A program made the position numbers and the translations under genes. 64,000 bases of DNA from Nocardiopsis sp. JB363 (GTDB lineage: Bacteria; Actinomycetota; Actinomycetes; Streptosporangiales; Streptosporangiaceae): NCBI RefSeq assembly GCF_900143625.1, contig NZ_FRFF01000103.1:62001-126000 (forward strand). The letters run 5' to 3'. Below, in pieces: positions 1 to 7,917 of the stretch. How positions within the stretch are numbered: position 1 is the stretch's first letter; the number at the start of each line of letters is the position of its first letter. Below the pieces are notes generated by a model. That model worked only from the letters and a program-made list of their open reading frames with translations. It did not search any database and was not told the DNA's origin.

Positions 1-176
1 AGCAGCGGCAGGCAGGCCACCAGGATCAGCGCGTACCCCCAAGGCCAGGCGGGCCGGTCACCGGGGACCGGGTCGAAGGCTTCGATGACCGCGGGACTGA
101 TCACGGAAAGGGCCAGCAGGATGGCCGTGATCCATAGATCGGTGCGGGTGGGACGGGGAAGGGTTCGTGCTGCCAC
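1..176 (-). CDS. Probable sensor histidine kinase, N-terminus only (cut by window edge)
   Basis: Reading leftward from a GTG at 176, the frame stays open to the window edge. It gives about 58 residues: a short Arg/Pro/Thr-rich start (VAARTLPRPTRTDLW), a hydrophobic helix (ITAILLALSVISPAVIEA), a Pro/Trp-rich loop and the start of a second helix (YALILVACLPLL). This layout is common at the start of NarL-type actinobacterial sensor kinases, where a charged stub leads into a helical membrane block. No catalytic domain is visible, so other polytopic membrane proteins are possible. The codon use fits a real gene. The start is uncertain because no strong ribosome site lies close upstream. Confidence 0.5.
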   Translation of the reverse strand, partial: MAARTLPRPTRTDLWITAILLALSVISPAVIEAFDPVPGDRPAWPWGYALILVACLPL

Positions 177-461
177 GACCCCGACGGTACGGCGCGCCCC
201 TCCGGGATCGCGTCCTCCACGGGGAGGAATCTCGGGGGTCGGACCTACGTCCGGGGGAGTAGCCGCCCGGAAAAGGGGCCGGCCGCCCGGTCCCCGGATG
301 TGACGGGGGCCGGACGGCCGGAAGACCTCCGGGTGGGGAAAGGGGGATGATTCCCGACCCGGAGGGCGCTGGGGAAAAGGCGCGCTCCGGTCAAAGCTAG
401 AGGTTCCGGGGACCGGAGGGGGCCGGATGTCCGCTTCCGGTCATTTTCTGGAACAGATTCC
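177..461. other. Intergenic stretch with no recognisable gene
   Basis: About 285 bases lie between the leftward partial kinase and the leftward pentapeptide-like gene. A 103-codon minus-strand frame crosses it (245-556), but it overlaps the next gene, is Arg/Pro/Ser-rich with no domain features, and looks like chance in GC-rich DNA. I see no clear hairpin terminator or palindrome here. Confidence 0.5.
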
Positions 462-1595
462 TCACCGCGTGTGAGGGGGAGCGTCCTCCCCGACCCCCGG
501 TCCGGTCCAGGACTCCGGTAGGCGCACCACCCCGGGCGTCCCCGCCGCCACGGCATCGAGCAGCCCGTCCGGCGGATCTCCCAGCGCGGGTTCGGTGCCC
601 TCTTCCCCGGACGTGAACTCCACCCGTCCGCCGGTGAATCCGGCCCGGGTGAAGTTCATCGTCTTCGCGGCGATCCGCGCGTCGTGGAACAGGACCCGCG
701 CGCCCGAGAACTCGGCCTTGTCGAAGTCGCTGAAGCGACCCTCGAAGCGCACATGCCGGAAGTTGACCGTGCCGCCGGTGAAGCGTGCCCCGCGAAAGGA
801 CAACCGGCTCCCGGAGACCCGCGAGTAACGGAAGTCCATCTCCCCTCCGCTGAACACGGAGCGGTCGAAGATCATCTTGCCGTCGATGAGGTGCACCCCA
901 CGGAGGGTTCCGCCGTCGAAGGCCACGTTGGACAGGTCGAAGCGGTGACCGTGCCAAGAGGAGTATTCGTCGCGCAGTCGGTCCCCGATGACCCGGATGA
1001 TGCTGAACCGCACCTCTCGGAAGGCCTCGTACTCTTGGCGCGCGGTAGTGCCGACCTCGTCTCCCTCCGCCACGGGGGCGTTCGGCATGCGCAGGTAGGA
1101 GCACAACACGTTGATGCAGGTCTGGCGTAGTTCGGAGGTGGGTGCGTCGTCGGCCAGGTGCGCCAGCGCGTGCACCGCCCCGAGCCGTGCGGTCGCCTGC
1201 TCGTTGCCCAGCTCGGTGTAGGCGGCCGTGAACCGGTCGTTGAACAGTTTGACCCCGTCGCGCTCCGCGGCCCGGCGTGCCCGCAGGTTCTCCAGGTTGT
1301 TGTTGCGCTGCCGGTGGTAGGCGATCACCAGCAGCGCGATACCGCTGAGCCCGGCCATGATGGCGAACGCGCGGACCACCACGCCCTCGAAGGCGCGCAA
1401 CGACAGTGTGTCCGGTCGAGCGATCTCGGGGAAGCCGAGGAACCACAGGGCACCCAGAATGAGCGCTCCGACGCACAGGGCGGTGACCGTCCAGGTCACG
1501 GCGATGTGCAGCCACAGCCGGGGTGGTCGGCCCTCCCATGTGCGGTCGGGTTCGCTCTCCTGGTCGCCCTCGACGAGGCGGGGGAAGATGGGCAT
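462..1595 (-). CDS. Membrane-anchored pentapeptide-repeat-like protein
   Basis: 377 residues. A short charged cytoplasmic start is followed by two hydrophobic helices (about residues 30-55 and 73-93), then a soluble region. The stretch from about residue 205 to 330 has spaced Phe/Leu residues with A/N/S-F-x-G-A-type units (for example SFRGARFTGGTVNFRHVRF), typical of the degenerate pentapeptide repeats of actinobacterial membrane proteins. Such repeats fold as a right-handed beta-helix; the cellular role is unknown. There is no obvious Shine-Dalgarno before the ATG. A TAGTGT hexamer sits 8 bases upstream, so a leaderless transcript is possible. The next leftward gene upstream, the spermidine-synthase-like one, ends 63 bases before this start. 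Confidence 0.7.
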   Translation of the reverse strand: MPIFPRLVEGDQESEPDRTWEGRPPRLWLHIAVTWTVTALCVGALILGALWFLGFPEIARPDTLSLRAFEGVVVRAFAIMAGLSGIALLVIAYHRQRNNNLENLRARRAAERDGVKLFNDRFTAAYTELGNEQATARLGAVHALAHLADDAPTSELRQTCINVLCSYLRMPNAPVAEGDEVGTTARQEYEAFREVRFSIIRVIGDRLRDEYSSWHGHRFDLSNVAFDGGTLRGVHLIDGKMIFDRSVFSGGEMDFRYSRVSGSRLSFRGARFTGGTVNFRHVRFEGRFSDFDKAEFSGARVLFHDARIAAKTMNFTRAGFTGGRVEFTSGEEGTEPALGDPPDGLLDAVAAGTPGVVRLPESWTGPGVGEDAPPHTR

Positions 1596-1658
1596 GCCGA
1601 TGACACTAGGAGGTTCTCGGTGCCTACGTGGGCTTATGTCCGTGTTCGGTCAGGGCGG

Positions 1659-2510
1659 TCAGAACAGGTCGACGGGCGGGGCGGGGGAGTCCACGGCGTC
1701 GGCGTCCTGGACCGGCGCGTACCCGGAGACGAAACGATCCAGGTCCTCGCCGGCGACCAACCGCGCCATCTCGGGGTCGCGGTGCGCCGCGCGGCCCAAC
1801 TCCTCCTCGGGCAGGGGCCGGTGACCCGCCACCAGCACCAGGTTGCCGAACCTCCGTCCGCGCATCACCCCCGGCTCCGCGGACATCACCACGTGCGGCA
1901 GTACCGAACGCACCGTCGCCACCTGCGTCCGCGTGTGCTTCAACGCGTAACCGTCACCGACGTTGACCACCAGGAACCCGCCGGGACGCAGCACCCGGGC
2001 CGCCTCGGCGTAGAACTCCGCCGACGTCAACCGCGCCGGGGTCCGCGCCCCCGCGAACACGTCCGCCACCACCAGATCGGCGCTGGAGTCGTGCCGGGCC
2101 CCGATCCACTCGCGCGCGTCACCGATGCCCACCCGTAGCCGCGCGCGACGGTCCCAGGGCAGCCGGCGCCGCACCAGTTCCACCAGGGCCGCGTCCACGT
2201 CCACCGCGCGCTGGTTCGAACCCGAGCGGGTGTGCGCCACGTACCGGGCCACCGTGAGCGCGCCGGCGCCCAGGTGCAGCGTGTCGACGGCCTCGCCCGC
2301 GGGCGCCACCAGGTCGACCGCGTGCGCGATCCGCCGCACGTACGAGAAGTCCAGGTAGGTGGGGTCGGACAGGTCCACGTGCGACTGCGGGGTGCCTTCC
2401 ACCAAGAGGAACCACGAGTTCGACCGGTCCGCGTCGGCGAGCAGGTCCACCCCGGGCACGGCCGAGACCTCTTCCTCGGCCTCGACCCTGTCACGCACAC
2501 GTCGACCCAT
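1659..2510 (-). CDS. Spermidine-synthase-like protein (fold of the polyamine aminopropyltransferases)
   Basis: 283 residues from the ATG at 2510. The longer upstream extension is Arg-rich and not family-like. A Rossmann methyltransferase core is visible: motif [16 protein letters not shown], an acidic residue after strand 2 ([12 protein letters not shown]), and [10 protein letters not shown] after motif II, followed by [13 protein letters not shown]. This matches the stand-alone spermidine-synthase-like proteins of actinomycetes, which often do not make spermidine, so the substrate is open. It is divergent from proS with 165 bases between the starts. The ribosome site before 2510 (GAGGAC) is weak. 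Confidence 0.75.
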   Translation of the reverse strand: MGRRVRDRVEAEEEVSAVPGVDLLADADRSNSWFLLVEGTPQSHVDLSDPTYLDFSYVRRIAHAVDLVAPAGEAVDTLHLGAGALTVARYVAHTRSGSNQRAVDVDAALVELVRRRLPWDRRARLRVGIGDAREWIGARHDSSADLVVADVFAGARTPARLTSAEFYAEAARVLRPGGFLVVNVGDGYALKHTRTQVATVRSVLPHVVMSAEPGVMRGRRFGNLVLVAGHRPLPEEELGRAAHRDPEMARLVAGEDLDRFVSGYAPVQDADAVDSPAPPVDLF

Positions 2511-2675
2511 GTCCTCGTCCCGTTCCGCTGTGGAGATCCCTCCAAGGTAGGCGCAGCGCGGACCCCTTCGAAACCTGCGCGCGAACCCCGTCGTGGGGGC
2601 GCTAGCCTGGGTCGTCCCAACGTTTTTCCGATCATCGTGCCCGGATCCTCCGGGTGCGTTCACCGAGGAGTGGCC
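2511..2675. promoter_or_regulatory. Divergent promoter region between the spermidine-synthase-like gene and proS
   Basis: This gap separates two divergent genes, so both promoters must lie here unless proS is read from further left. A TAGCCT hexamer near 2604 could be a -10 element for proS. A GAGGAG ribosome site at 2665-2670 precedes the GTG at 2676. I see no riboswitch-like or T-box-like structure, consistent with actinobacterial prolyl-tRNA synthetase genes. Confidence 0.4.
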
Positions 2676-4421
2676 GTGCTACTGCGGATGTCGAACCTGT
2701 TCCTGCGCACCCTGCGCGAGGACCCGGCGGACGCCGAGGTGCCGAGCCACAAGCTGCTCGTGCGCGCCGGCTACGTCCGTCGGGCCGCCCCCGGCATCTA
2801 CAGCTGGCTGCCCCTGGGCAAGATCGTCCTGGAGAACGTCTCCCGCGTGGTCCGCGAGGAGATGAACGCCATGGGCGGCCAGGAGGTCCTGCTCCCGGCC
2901 CTGCTGCCCAAGGAGTACTACGAGACCACCGGTCGCTGGGAGGAGTACGGCGACACCCTCTTCCGGCTCAAGGACCGCAAGGGCGGCGACTACCTGCTCG
3001 GCCCCACCCACGAGGAGCTCTTCACCCTCCTGGTCAAGGGCGAGTACTCCTCCTACAAGGACTTCCCGGTCGTCCTGTACCAGATCCAGGAGAAGTTCCG
3101 CGACGAAGCCCGCCCCCGCGCCGGCGTCCTGCGCGGCCGTGAGTTCCACATGAAGGACTCCTACTCCTTCGACATCGACGACGAGGGCCTCCAGGAGGCC
3201 TACGACAAGCACCGGGCCACCTACATCCGGATCTTCGATCGGCTCGGCCTGGAGTACGTCATCGTCTCGGCGACCTCCGGCGCCATGGGCGGTTCCGCCT
3301 CCGAGGAGTTCCTCGCGGTCGCGCCCACCGGTGAGGACACCTTCGTGCGCAGCACCGGGTCCGACTACGCCGCCAACGTCGAGGCCGTGAAGGTCCCCGT
3401 CCCCGAGGCGTCGCCCCTGGAAGGGCTGCCCGAGGCGAAGGTCCACCACACCCCGCGGACCGCCACCATCCAGACCCTGGTGGACTTCCTGAACGACGCC
3501 GGCCTGGGCCGCGACTTCACCGAGGCCGACACCCTCAAGAACGTCCTGGTCAAGACCCGCGTCCCCGGCGCCAAGGAATGGGAGTTGCTGGCCATCGGGG
3601 TCCCCGGCGACCGTGAGGTCGACTTCAAGCGCCTCGAAGCGGCCATGGAGCCGGCCGAGGTCGAGATCCTCGACGAAGCCGACTTCGCCGCCAACCCGTT
3701 CCTGGTCAAGGGCTACATCGGCCCCAAGTGCCTGATCGACAACAAGGTCCGCTACCTGGTCGACCCGCGCGTGGTCACCGGCACCGCCTGGGTGACCGGC
3801 GCCGACAAGGCCGACCATCACGTCATCGACCTGGTGGCCGGACGCGACTTCACCCCGGACGGCACCCTCGACGTCGCCGACGTGCGCGACGGCGACCTCT
3901 CCCCGGACGGGCAGGGCACCCTGTACACCGCCCGCGGCATCGAGATCGGCCACATCTTCCAGCTGGGCCGCAAGTACGCGGACGCCTTCCAGGTGGACGC
4001 CCTGGGACCCGATGGCAAGCCCAAGCGCATCACGATGGGTTCCTACGGCATCGGTGTCTCCCGCGCCGTGGCCTCCATCGTCGAGCAGTCCCACGACGAC
4101 AAGGGCATCGTGTGGCCGCGTGAGATCGCCCCCGCCGACGTGCACGTCGTCGGCACCGGCAAGGGGGACGAGGTCGCCGAGGCGCTGCGCATCGGTCGGG
4201 AACTGGAGGCCAAGGGCCTGCGCGTGCTCGTGGACGACCGCAAGGCCGCCCCCGGCGTGAAGTTCAACGACGCCGAGCTGGTGGGCATCCCCACCACCCT
4301 CATCGTGGGCCGCGGTCTCAAGGACGGCGTGGTCGAGCTGCGCGACCGCAGGAGCGGTGAGCGTTCCGACGTTCCGATCCAGGAGATCGTCGACCGCACC
4401 GTCGCCGCCTGCGCCGAGTAG
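2676..4421 (+). CDS. proS: Prolyl-tRNA synthetase
   Basis: 581 residues, the usual length for the bacterial type with an inserted editing domain. It charges tRNA-Pro with proline in the cytosol. The N-terminal class II core shows [17 protein letters not shown], motif 2 (around [17 protein letters not shown]) and motif 3 ([14 protein letters not shown]). A YbaK-like editing insert lies at about residues 225-400, and the anticodon-binding domain follows with [20 protein letters not shown] chose GTG 2676 because GAGGAG lies 5 bases upstream. The in-frame ATG at 2688 sits 17 bases from that site. The reading frame is open far upstream, but that part is not family-like. A strong terminator follows at once. 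Confidence 0.97.
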   Translation: MLLRMSNLFLRTLREDPADAEVPSHKLLVRAGYVRRAAPGIYSWLPLGKIVLENVSRVVREEMNAMGGQEVLLPALLPKEYYETTGRWEEYGDTLFRLKDRKGGDYLLGPTHEELFTLLVKGEYSSYKDFPVVLYQIQEKFRDEARPRAGVLRGREFHMKDSYSFDIDDEGLQEAYDKHRATYIRIFDRLGLEYVIVSATSGAMGGSASEEFLAVAPTGEDTFVRSTGSDYAANVEAVKVPVPEASPLEGLPEAKVHHTPRTATIQTLVDFLNDAGLGRDFTEADTLKNVLVKTRVPGAKEWELLAIGVPGDREVDFKRLEAAMEPAEVEILDEADFAANPFLVKGYIGPKCLIDNKVRYLVDPRVVTGTAWVTGADKADHHVIDLVAGRDFTPDGTLDVADVRDGDLSPDGQGTLYTARGIEIGHIFQLGRKYADAFQVDALGPDGKPKRITMGSYGIGVSRAVASIVEQSHDDKGIVWPREIAPADVHVVGTGKGDEVAEALRIGRELEAKGLRVLVDDRKAAPGVKFNDAELVGIPTTLIVGRGLKDGVVELRDRRSGERSDVPIQEIVDRTVAACAE

Positions 4422-4433
4422 GTCATCGAAACG

Positions 4434-4471
4434 GAGAGGGGCTCCCGCGGAGGTACGCGGGAGCCCCTCTC
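4434..4471. terminator. Bidirectional hairpin between proS and the DUF4439 gene
   Basis: A perfect 16-bp stem (GAGAGGGGCTCCCGCG at 4434-4449 with its complement at 4456-4471) has a 6-base loop. It lies between convergent genes, 12 bases after proS and 7 before the end of the leftward gene, so it can stop transcription from both sides. No long U tract follows, as is usual in GC-rich actinomycetes. Confidence 0.85.
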
Positions 4472-4478
4472 GCTATGC

Positions 4479-4925
4479 CTACGGTCGCTCGAAGCCGGGG
4501 AAGGGGTCCGACGCGGCGCCCCAGTCCAGGGAACGCAGCGTCGCCTCCTGTAGCGCCCGCGCGGCGGTGATCCGCAGGTCGATGTCGGTGGAGGAGGTCA
4601 ACCACAGGTACGCCTCCATCGTGGCGCCCTCCAGTTCCGCCGCGAACGTGTCCACGTCCTCGCCGCCGCGCCCCTCCGGGATCGGGTACGAGGCCAAGGC
4701 GGGCGGTGCCTCCAGGTCGCGTTCGACGGCGGCGTCGCGCAGCGCGTCCCGCAGCGCCTTGTGTTCCACGGCGGCGGTGGACCCGCGCTCCCGCCGTCCC
4801 TCGTCACCGGCGGCACCGCCGACGAACTCGAACCCGTACACCGCCGCGTGCTCGGCGCCCAGCGCCTCCGCGAGGGCTTCGGCCGTGGGGTCGGTCTCCT
4901 CGTTCGGGGTGGGGGTCTCGCTCAC
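4479..4925 (-). CDS. Ferritin-like DUF4439 protein
   Basis: 148 residues, mainly amphipathic helices with conserved Glu and His positions (ALGAEHAAVYGFEFVGG, then AAVEHKALRDALRDAA), as in the four-helix ferritin-like DUF4439 family. Members usually sit beside proS or rimP in actinomycetes, and their function is unknown. A di-iron role is suggested by the fold but not shown here. It follows a lipoprotein gene by 32 bases on the same strand. That lipoprotein also carries E..H helices, so the two probably form a transcript and may work as a membrane-tethered and soluble pair. The end faces the proS terminator. Confidence 0.8.
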   Translation of the reverse strand: MSETPTPNEETDPTAEALAEALGAEHAAVYGFEFVGGAAGDEGRRERGSTAAVEHKALRDALRDAAVERDLEAPPALASYPIPEGRGGEDVDTFAAELEGATMEAYLWLTSSTDIDLRITAARALQEATLRSLDWGAASDPFPGFERP

Positions 4926-4957
4926 CTGACTACCTCGCCTATGTCGATGGTGGGCCC

Positions 4958-5479
4958 TCAGGCCTCGTCCAGCAGATGGGCGTGCGCGGCCTCAGCGGCA
5001 CCGATCGCGCTCACCAACTGGGCCAACCCCGGGTCGGTCACGGCCGCCGTCTGGTCCAGGCGGGACGACGCCGCCGCGGCCTCCACCAGCCGAAGGCCCG
5101 CGGTGTCCAGAGGCGGACCGGGGTCGGTCTCCGCCTGGACGGGCCCCTCGGCGGTGTCGGGGTCCTCCGGTCCCGCGGACGGACCCACCCCCTCGGGAAG
5201 GGCCTCCAACAACGCGTCCAGGTGGGCCAGGTGGTGCTCCCGGAACCCCTCCAGCAGGTCACCGGGGCCCGCACCGTCGGCCAACGCCTGTTCGTAGCGG
5301 ACCACGGTCCGTTCCTTCTCCCGGATGAGGGAGCGCAGGACGGACACGTCCGGGGTCACGTCGTAGGGATACCAGTCGGCGGTGCCGCACCCGCCCAGAC
5401 CGACCACGGCGCTCGCCGCCACGACACCTGTCGCCGTGACGCCCAGCACAGCGCGGCGGCTGACGTTCCCCTGGCCCAC
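4958..5479 (-). CDS. Twin-arginine-type lipoprotein with helical ferritin-like body
   Basis: 173 residues from the GTG at 5479, which has GGAGGAG 5 bases upstream. A longer open frame reaching 5590 is Arg/Gly-rich and unsupported. The N-terminus holds VSRRAVLGVTATGVVAASAV and a lipobox LGGC at about residues 28-31, so export and lipid attachment to the outer face of the membrane are likely; the paired arginines suggest Tat export. The mature part is alpha-helical with REKERTVVRYEQALAD and FREHHLAHLDALLEALP, resembling a ferritin-like bundle. It is the first gene of a two-gene unit with the DUF4439 gene. Confidence 0.75.
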   Translation of the reverse strand: MGQGNVSRRAVLGVTATGVVAASAVVGLGGCGTADWYPYDVTPDVSVLRSLIREKERTVVRYEQALADGAGPGDLLEGFREHHLAHLDALLEALPEGVGPSAGPEDPDTAEGPVQAETDPGPPLDTAGLRLVEAAAASSRLDQTAAVTDPGLAQLVSAIGAAEAAHAHLLDEA

Positions 5480-5833
5480 GTGGTCTCCTCCCCCTGCTCC
5501 GCGTCCGGAGCGGTGTCGACGGCCCCGCCGTCGACCGGCGGTCGGACCCATCTTTCCACGCCGGTCGAGGCGCCGTGTCCGGGCCGACACCCCTTGGTGG
5601 AAAGGGGCTCGGGGCGCCCGATCGGGCCCGACGGTGCGCCCCGCCCGCGCGAGGCGACCTGGGGGAGGTCCGGGAGTGGATACCCTTGCACGACAACCGC
5701 CGTCGTGCGCGACGTGCGGCGCTTTCGCGTATGACGCGGAAGTGGAAGAGGACTACGTACAGAGCTGGACCGCCCCGTTCAACGGTTCACGGCCGAGCGG
5801 GCGGGATTTCGCCGTTTTGAGGGGCTGACACGC

Positions 5834-6316
5834 ATGGGAGCGCAGGCGCGGGAAGAGCGCATCGCCGAGCTGCTGGAGCCGGTACTGGCCAAGGCCGGAC
5901 TGGACCTGGAAGCCGTCGAGCTGACACCGGCGGGCAAACGCCGAGTGCTGCGCGTGATCGTGGACTCCGACGACGGGGTCGACCTGGACGTGGTCGGTGA
6001 GATGAGCCAAGGCGTCAACGAGGCGCTGGACGCCTCCGACGTCATGGGTGAAACGCCCTACGTCCTAGAGGTCACCTCGCCCGGAGTGGATCGTCCGTTG
6101 ACCATGCCCCGCCACTGGCGCCGCGCTCGCGGTCGCCTGGTGAAGGTGAACCTCACCGAGGGCGGGGACCTCACCGGACGTGTGATCGAATCCGACGACC
6201 AGGGCGTGACCCTGGACGTCAAGGGTCGGACCCGCACCCTGGCCTACGACAAGATCGCCAAGGCCAAGGTCCAGGTGGAATTCCGTCGCGAAGCCGACAC
6301 CGACGCGGCGGACTAG
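5834..6316 (+). CDS. rimP: Ribosome maturation factor RimP
   Basis: 160 residues. RimP assists late assembly of the 30S subunit. Family signals are LEPVLAKAGLDLEAVELTPAGKRRVLRV cut into strand-helix form, DVVGEMSQGVNEALDASD and EVTSPGVDRPLTMPRHWRRA, followed by an SH3-like C-terminal domain. A GAGGGG ribosome site lies about 10 bases before the ATG. It opens the nusA-infB cluster, with nusA 12 bases downstream, and is divergent from the lipoprotein gene, so its promoter should lie within 5480-5833. Confidence 0.95.
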   Translation: MGAQAREERIAELLEPVLAKAGLDLEAVELTPAGKRRVLRVIVDSDDGVDLDVVGEMSQGVNEALDASDVMGETPYVLEVTSPGVDRPLTMPRHWRRARGRLVKVNLTEGGDLTGRVIESDDQGVTLDVKGRTRTLAYDKIAKAKVQVEFRREADTDAAD

Positions 6317-6328
6317 AGGGGGAGCCCC

Positions 6329-7363
6329 GTGGACATTGACATGAGCGTCCTTCGCAGCCTGGAGCGCGAAAAGGACATCGCCGTCGAATTGGTCGCCAAG
6401 GCGATCGAGGACGCCCTCCTGATCGCGTACCACCGCGAGGAGGGCCCGGAGAAGAAAGCACGCGTGGAACTGAATCGTTCCACCGGCCACGTCATCGTGT
6501 GGGTGACGGAGACCGACGAGGAGGGTGTGGCCGTCGGCGAGTTCGACGGAACCCCCAACGGGTTCGGTCGCATCGCCACCTCCACCGCCAAGCAGGTGAT
6601 CCTGCAACGGCTGCGCGACGCCGAGGACGAACTGACCCTGGGCGAGTTCGCCGGTCGCGAGCACGACATCGTGTCGGGCATCGTCCAGCAGGGCAAGGAC
6701 CCCCGCAACGTCCTGGTCGACCTCGGAAAGATCGAGGCCATCCTGCCCCCGCAGGAGCAGGTCCCCACCGAGAACTACAACCACGGAGAGCGCCTGCGCG
6801 CCTACGTGGTCCAGGTCCGTAAGGGCCTCCGCGGCCCTTCGGTGACCCTCTCGCGCACCCACCCCAACCTGGTGCGCAAGCTCTTCGAGCTGGAGGTCCC
6901 CGAGATCGCCGACAACACCGTCGAGATCGCGGCCATCGCCCGTGAGGCCGGTCACCGTACCAAGATGGCGGTCAGCTCCAATCGGGGCGGCGTCAACGCC
7001 AAGGGTGCCTGCATCGGTCCGCTGGGCAGCCGCGTCCGCAACGTCATGGCCGAACTCCACGGAGAGAAGATCGACATCGTCGACTACTCCGAGGACCCCG
7101 CCGTGTTCGTCGCCAACGCGTTGTCCCCGGCCCGGGTCAATTCCGTGGAAATCCTCGACATGGCCGCGCGTGTGGCGCGCGTCGTCGTCCCCGACTACCA
7201 GCAGTCGCTCGCCATCGGCAAGGAGGGCCAGAACGCCCGACTGGCCGCGCGTCTGACCGGGTGGCGCATCGACATCCGGTCCGACGCCGAGCCCGCGCAG
7301 CCCCTGAGCGAAGAGGCCGGCGAGCCCGCCGAGGACACCGATGACACGGCTTCGGCCGACTGA
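6329..7363 (+). CDS. nusA: Transcription termination/antitermination factor NusA
   Basis: 344 residues, the short actinobacterial form without the extra C-terminal repeats of enterobacteria. NusA binds RNA polymerase and nascent RNA to modulate pausing and termination. The domains in order are the N-terminal polymerase-binding domain (about 1-125), S1 (about 130-200, [16 protein letters not shown]), then KH1 and KH2 (from about 205; [20 protein letters not shown] contains the GKEGQN loop), and an acidic tail. The GTG start has GAGGGGGAGC upstream. It is co-transcribed with rimP and overlaps the next gene. Confidence 0.97.
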   Translation: MDIDMSVLRSLEREKDIAVELVAKAIEDALLIAYHREEGPEKKARVELNRSTGHVIVWVTETDEEGVAVGEFDGTPNGFGRIATSTAKQVILQRLRDAEDELTLGEFAGREHDIVSGIVQQGKDPRNVLVDLGKIEAILPPQEQVPTENYNHGERLRAYVVQVRKGLRGPSVTLSRTHPNLVRKLFELEVPEIADNTVEIAAIAREAGHRTKMAVSSNRGGVNAKGACIGPLGSRVRNVMAELHGEKIDIVDYSEDPAVFVANALSPARVNSVEILDMAARVARVVVPDYQQSLAIGKEGQNARLAARLTGWRIDIRSDAEPAQPLSEEAGEPAEDTDDTASAD

Positions 7364-7685
7364 ACGGGTCGCGACCATGCCTCGACACGATATGGTGGCC
7401 GAAGACGGTCCTGACCGTCCCGTGCGAACGTGCGTGGGTTGTCGGTCGCGGGCAGTCCAGTCCGACCTCGTGCGGCTGGTGGCCGAGGGCATGGCCATTA
7501 CGCCCGACACCCGGGGTCGACTTCCGGGGCGCGGAGCCTATCTGCACCACGACCACCGGTGCTTCGAACTAGCGGAGCGCCGAAGGGCGTGGTCACGCGC
7601 CTTCCGGAACCGGAGCGGAGGAGGTCCCACTCGTTGGGACGTCTCACGTGTGGCGTCTCTGTTCGACGACGCCCCACGTGGCTGA
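7341..7685 (+). CDS. ylxR: YlxR/RnpM family RNA-binding protein (DUF448)
   Basis: 114 residues from ATG 7341, or 102 from ATG 7377. The family core is present: [20 protein letters not shown], then [20 protein letters not shown]. YlxR proteins bind RNA, and in Firmicutes one member modulates RNase P; the role in actinomycetes is not settled. The 7341 start overlaps nusA by 23 bases and has GAGGA 7 bases upstream. ATG 7377 has no visible ribosome site. The position between nusA and infB is the conserved one. Confidence 0.85.
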   Translation: MTRLRPTERVATMPRHDMVAEDGPDRPVRTCVGCRSRAVQSDLVRLVAEGMAITPDTRGRLPGRGAYLHHDHRCFELAERRRAWSRAFRNRSGGGPTRWDVSRVASLFDDAPRG

Positions 7686-7917
7686 GCGCGCCGCGATCCG
7701 GATAGGGTTGGAATGTCTGGGCCGACCTCGAGGTTGTAAGGACCGAGGTCGGCGTGCTGTGCCGTGTCGGCACGCATGAGCCGGCCCATTGTTGTGTAGC
7801 GATGAGGAAGCAGGTCGAGATTGCGATGAGCGCCTGATGAGTACGCAGCGATGAGTAACTCGAGCTAACGACGGTCCGGCACAAGCCCATGTCCCGGACC
7901 GAAGCTGAAGGAGAGTA
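7686..7917 (+). promoter_or_regulatory. infB leader region with several hairpins
   Basis: 232 bases without a gene separate ylxR from infB. A 10-bp inverted repeat GCCGACCTCG/CGAGGTCGGC lies at 7721-7730 and 7744-7753. A tight hairpin GTGCCG-TGT-CGGCAC follows at 7759-7773, and GTCCGG/CCGGAC at about 7874-7899. GCGATGAG occurs three times between 7799 and 7856, beside several related ATGAG steps. The first hairpin could end nusA-ylxR transcripts and the rest could shape infB translation. This is inferred from structure only. The infB ribosome site AAGGAG is at 7908-7913. Confidence 0.5.

Noticed and set aside
245-556. A 103-codon minus-strand gene
   Set aside because: It overlaps the supported pentapeptide-like gene, is Arg/Pro/Ser-rich and has no family features.
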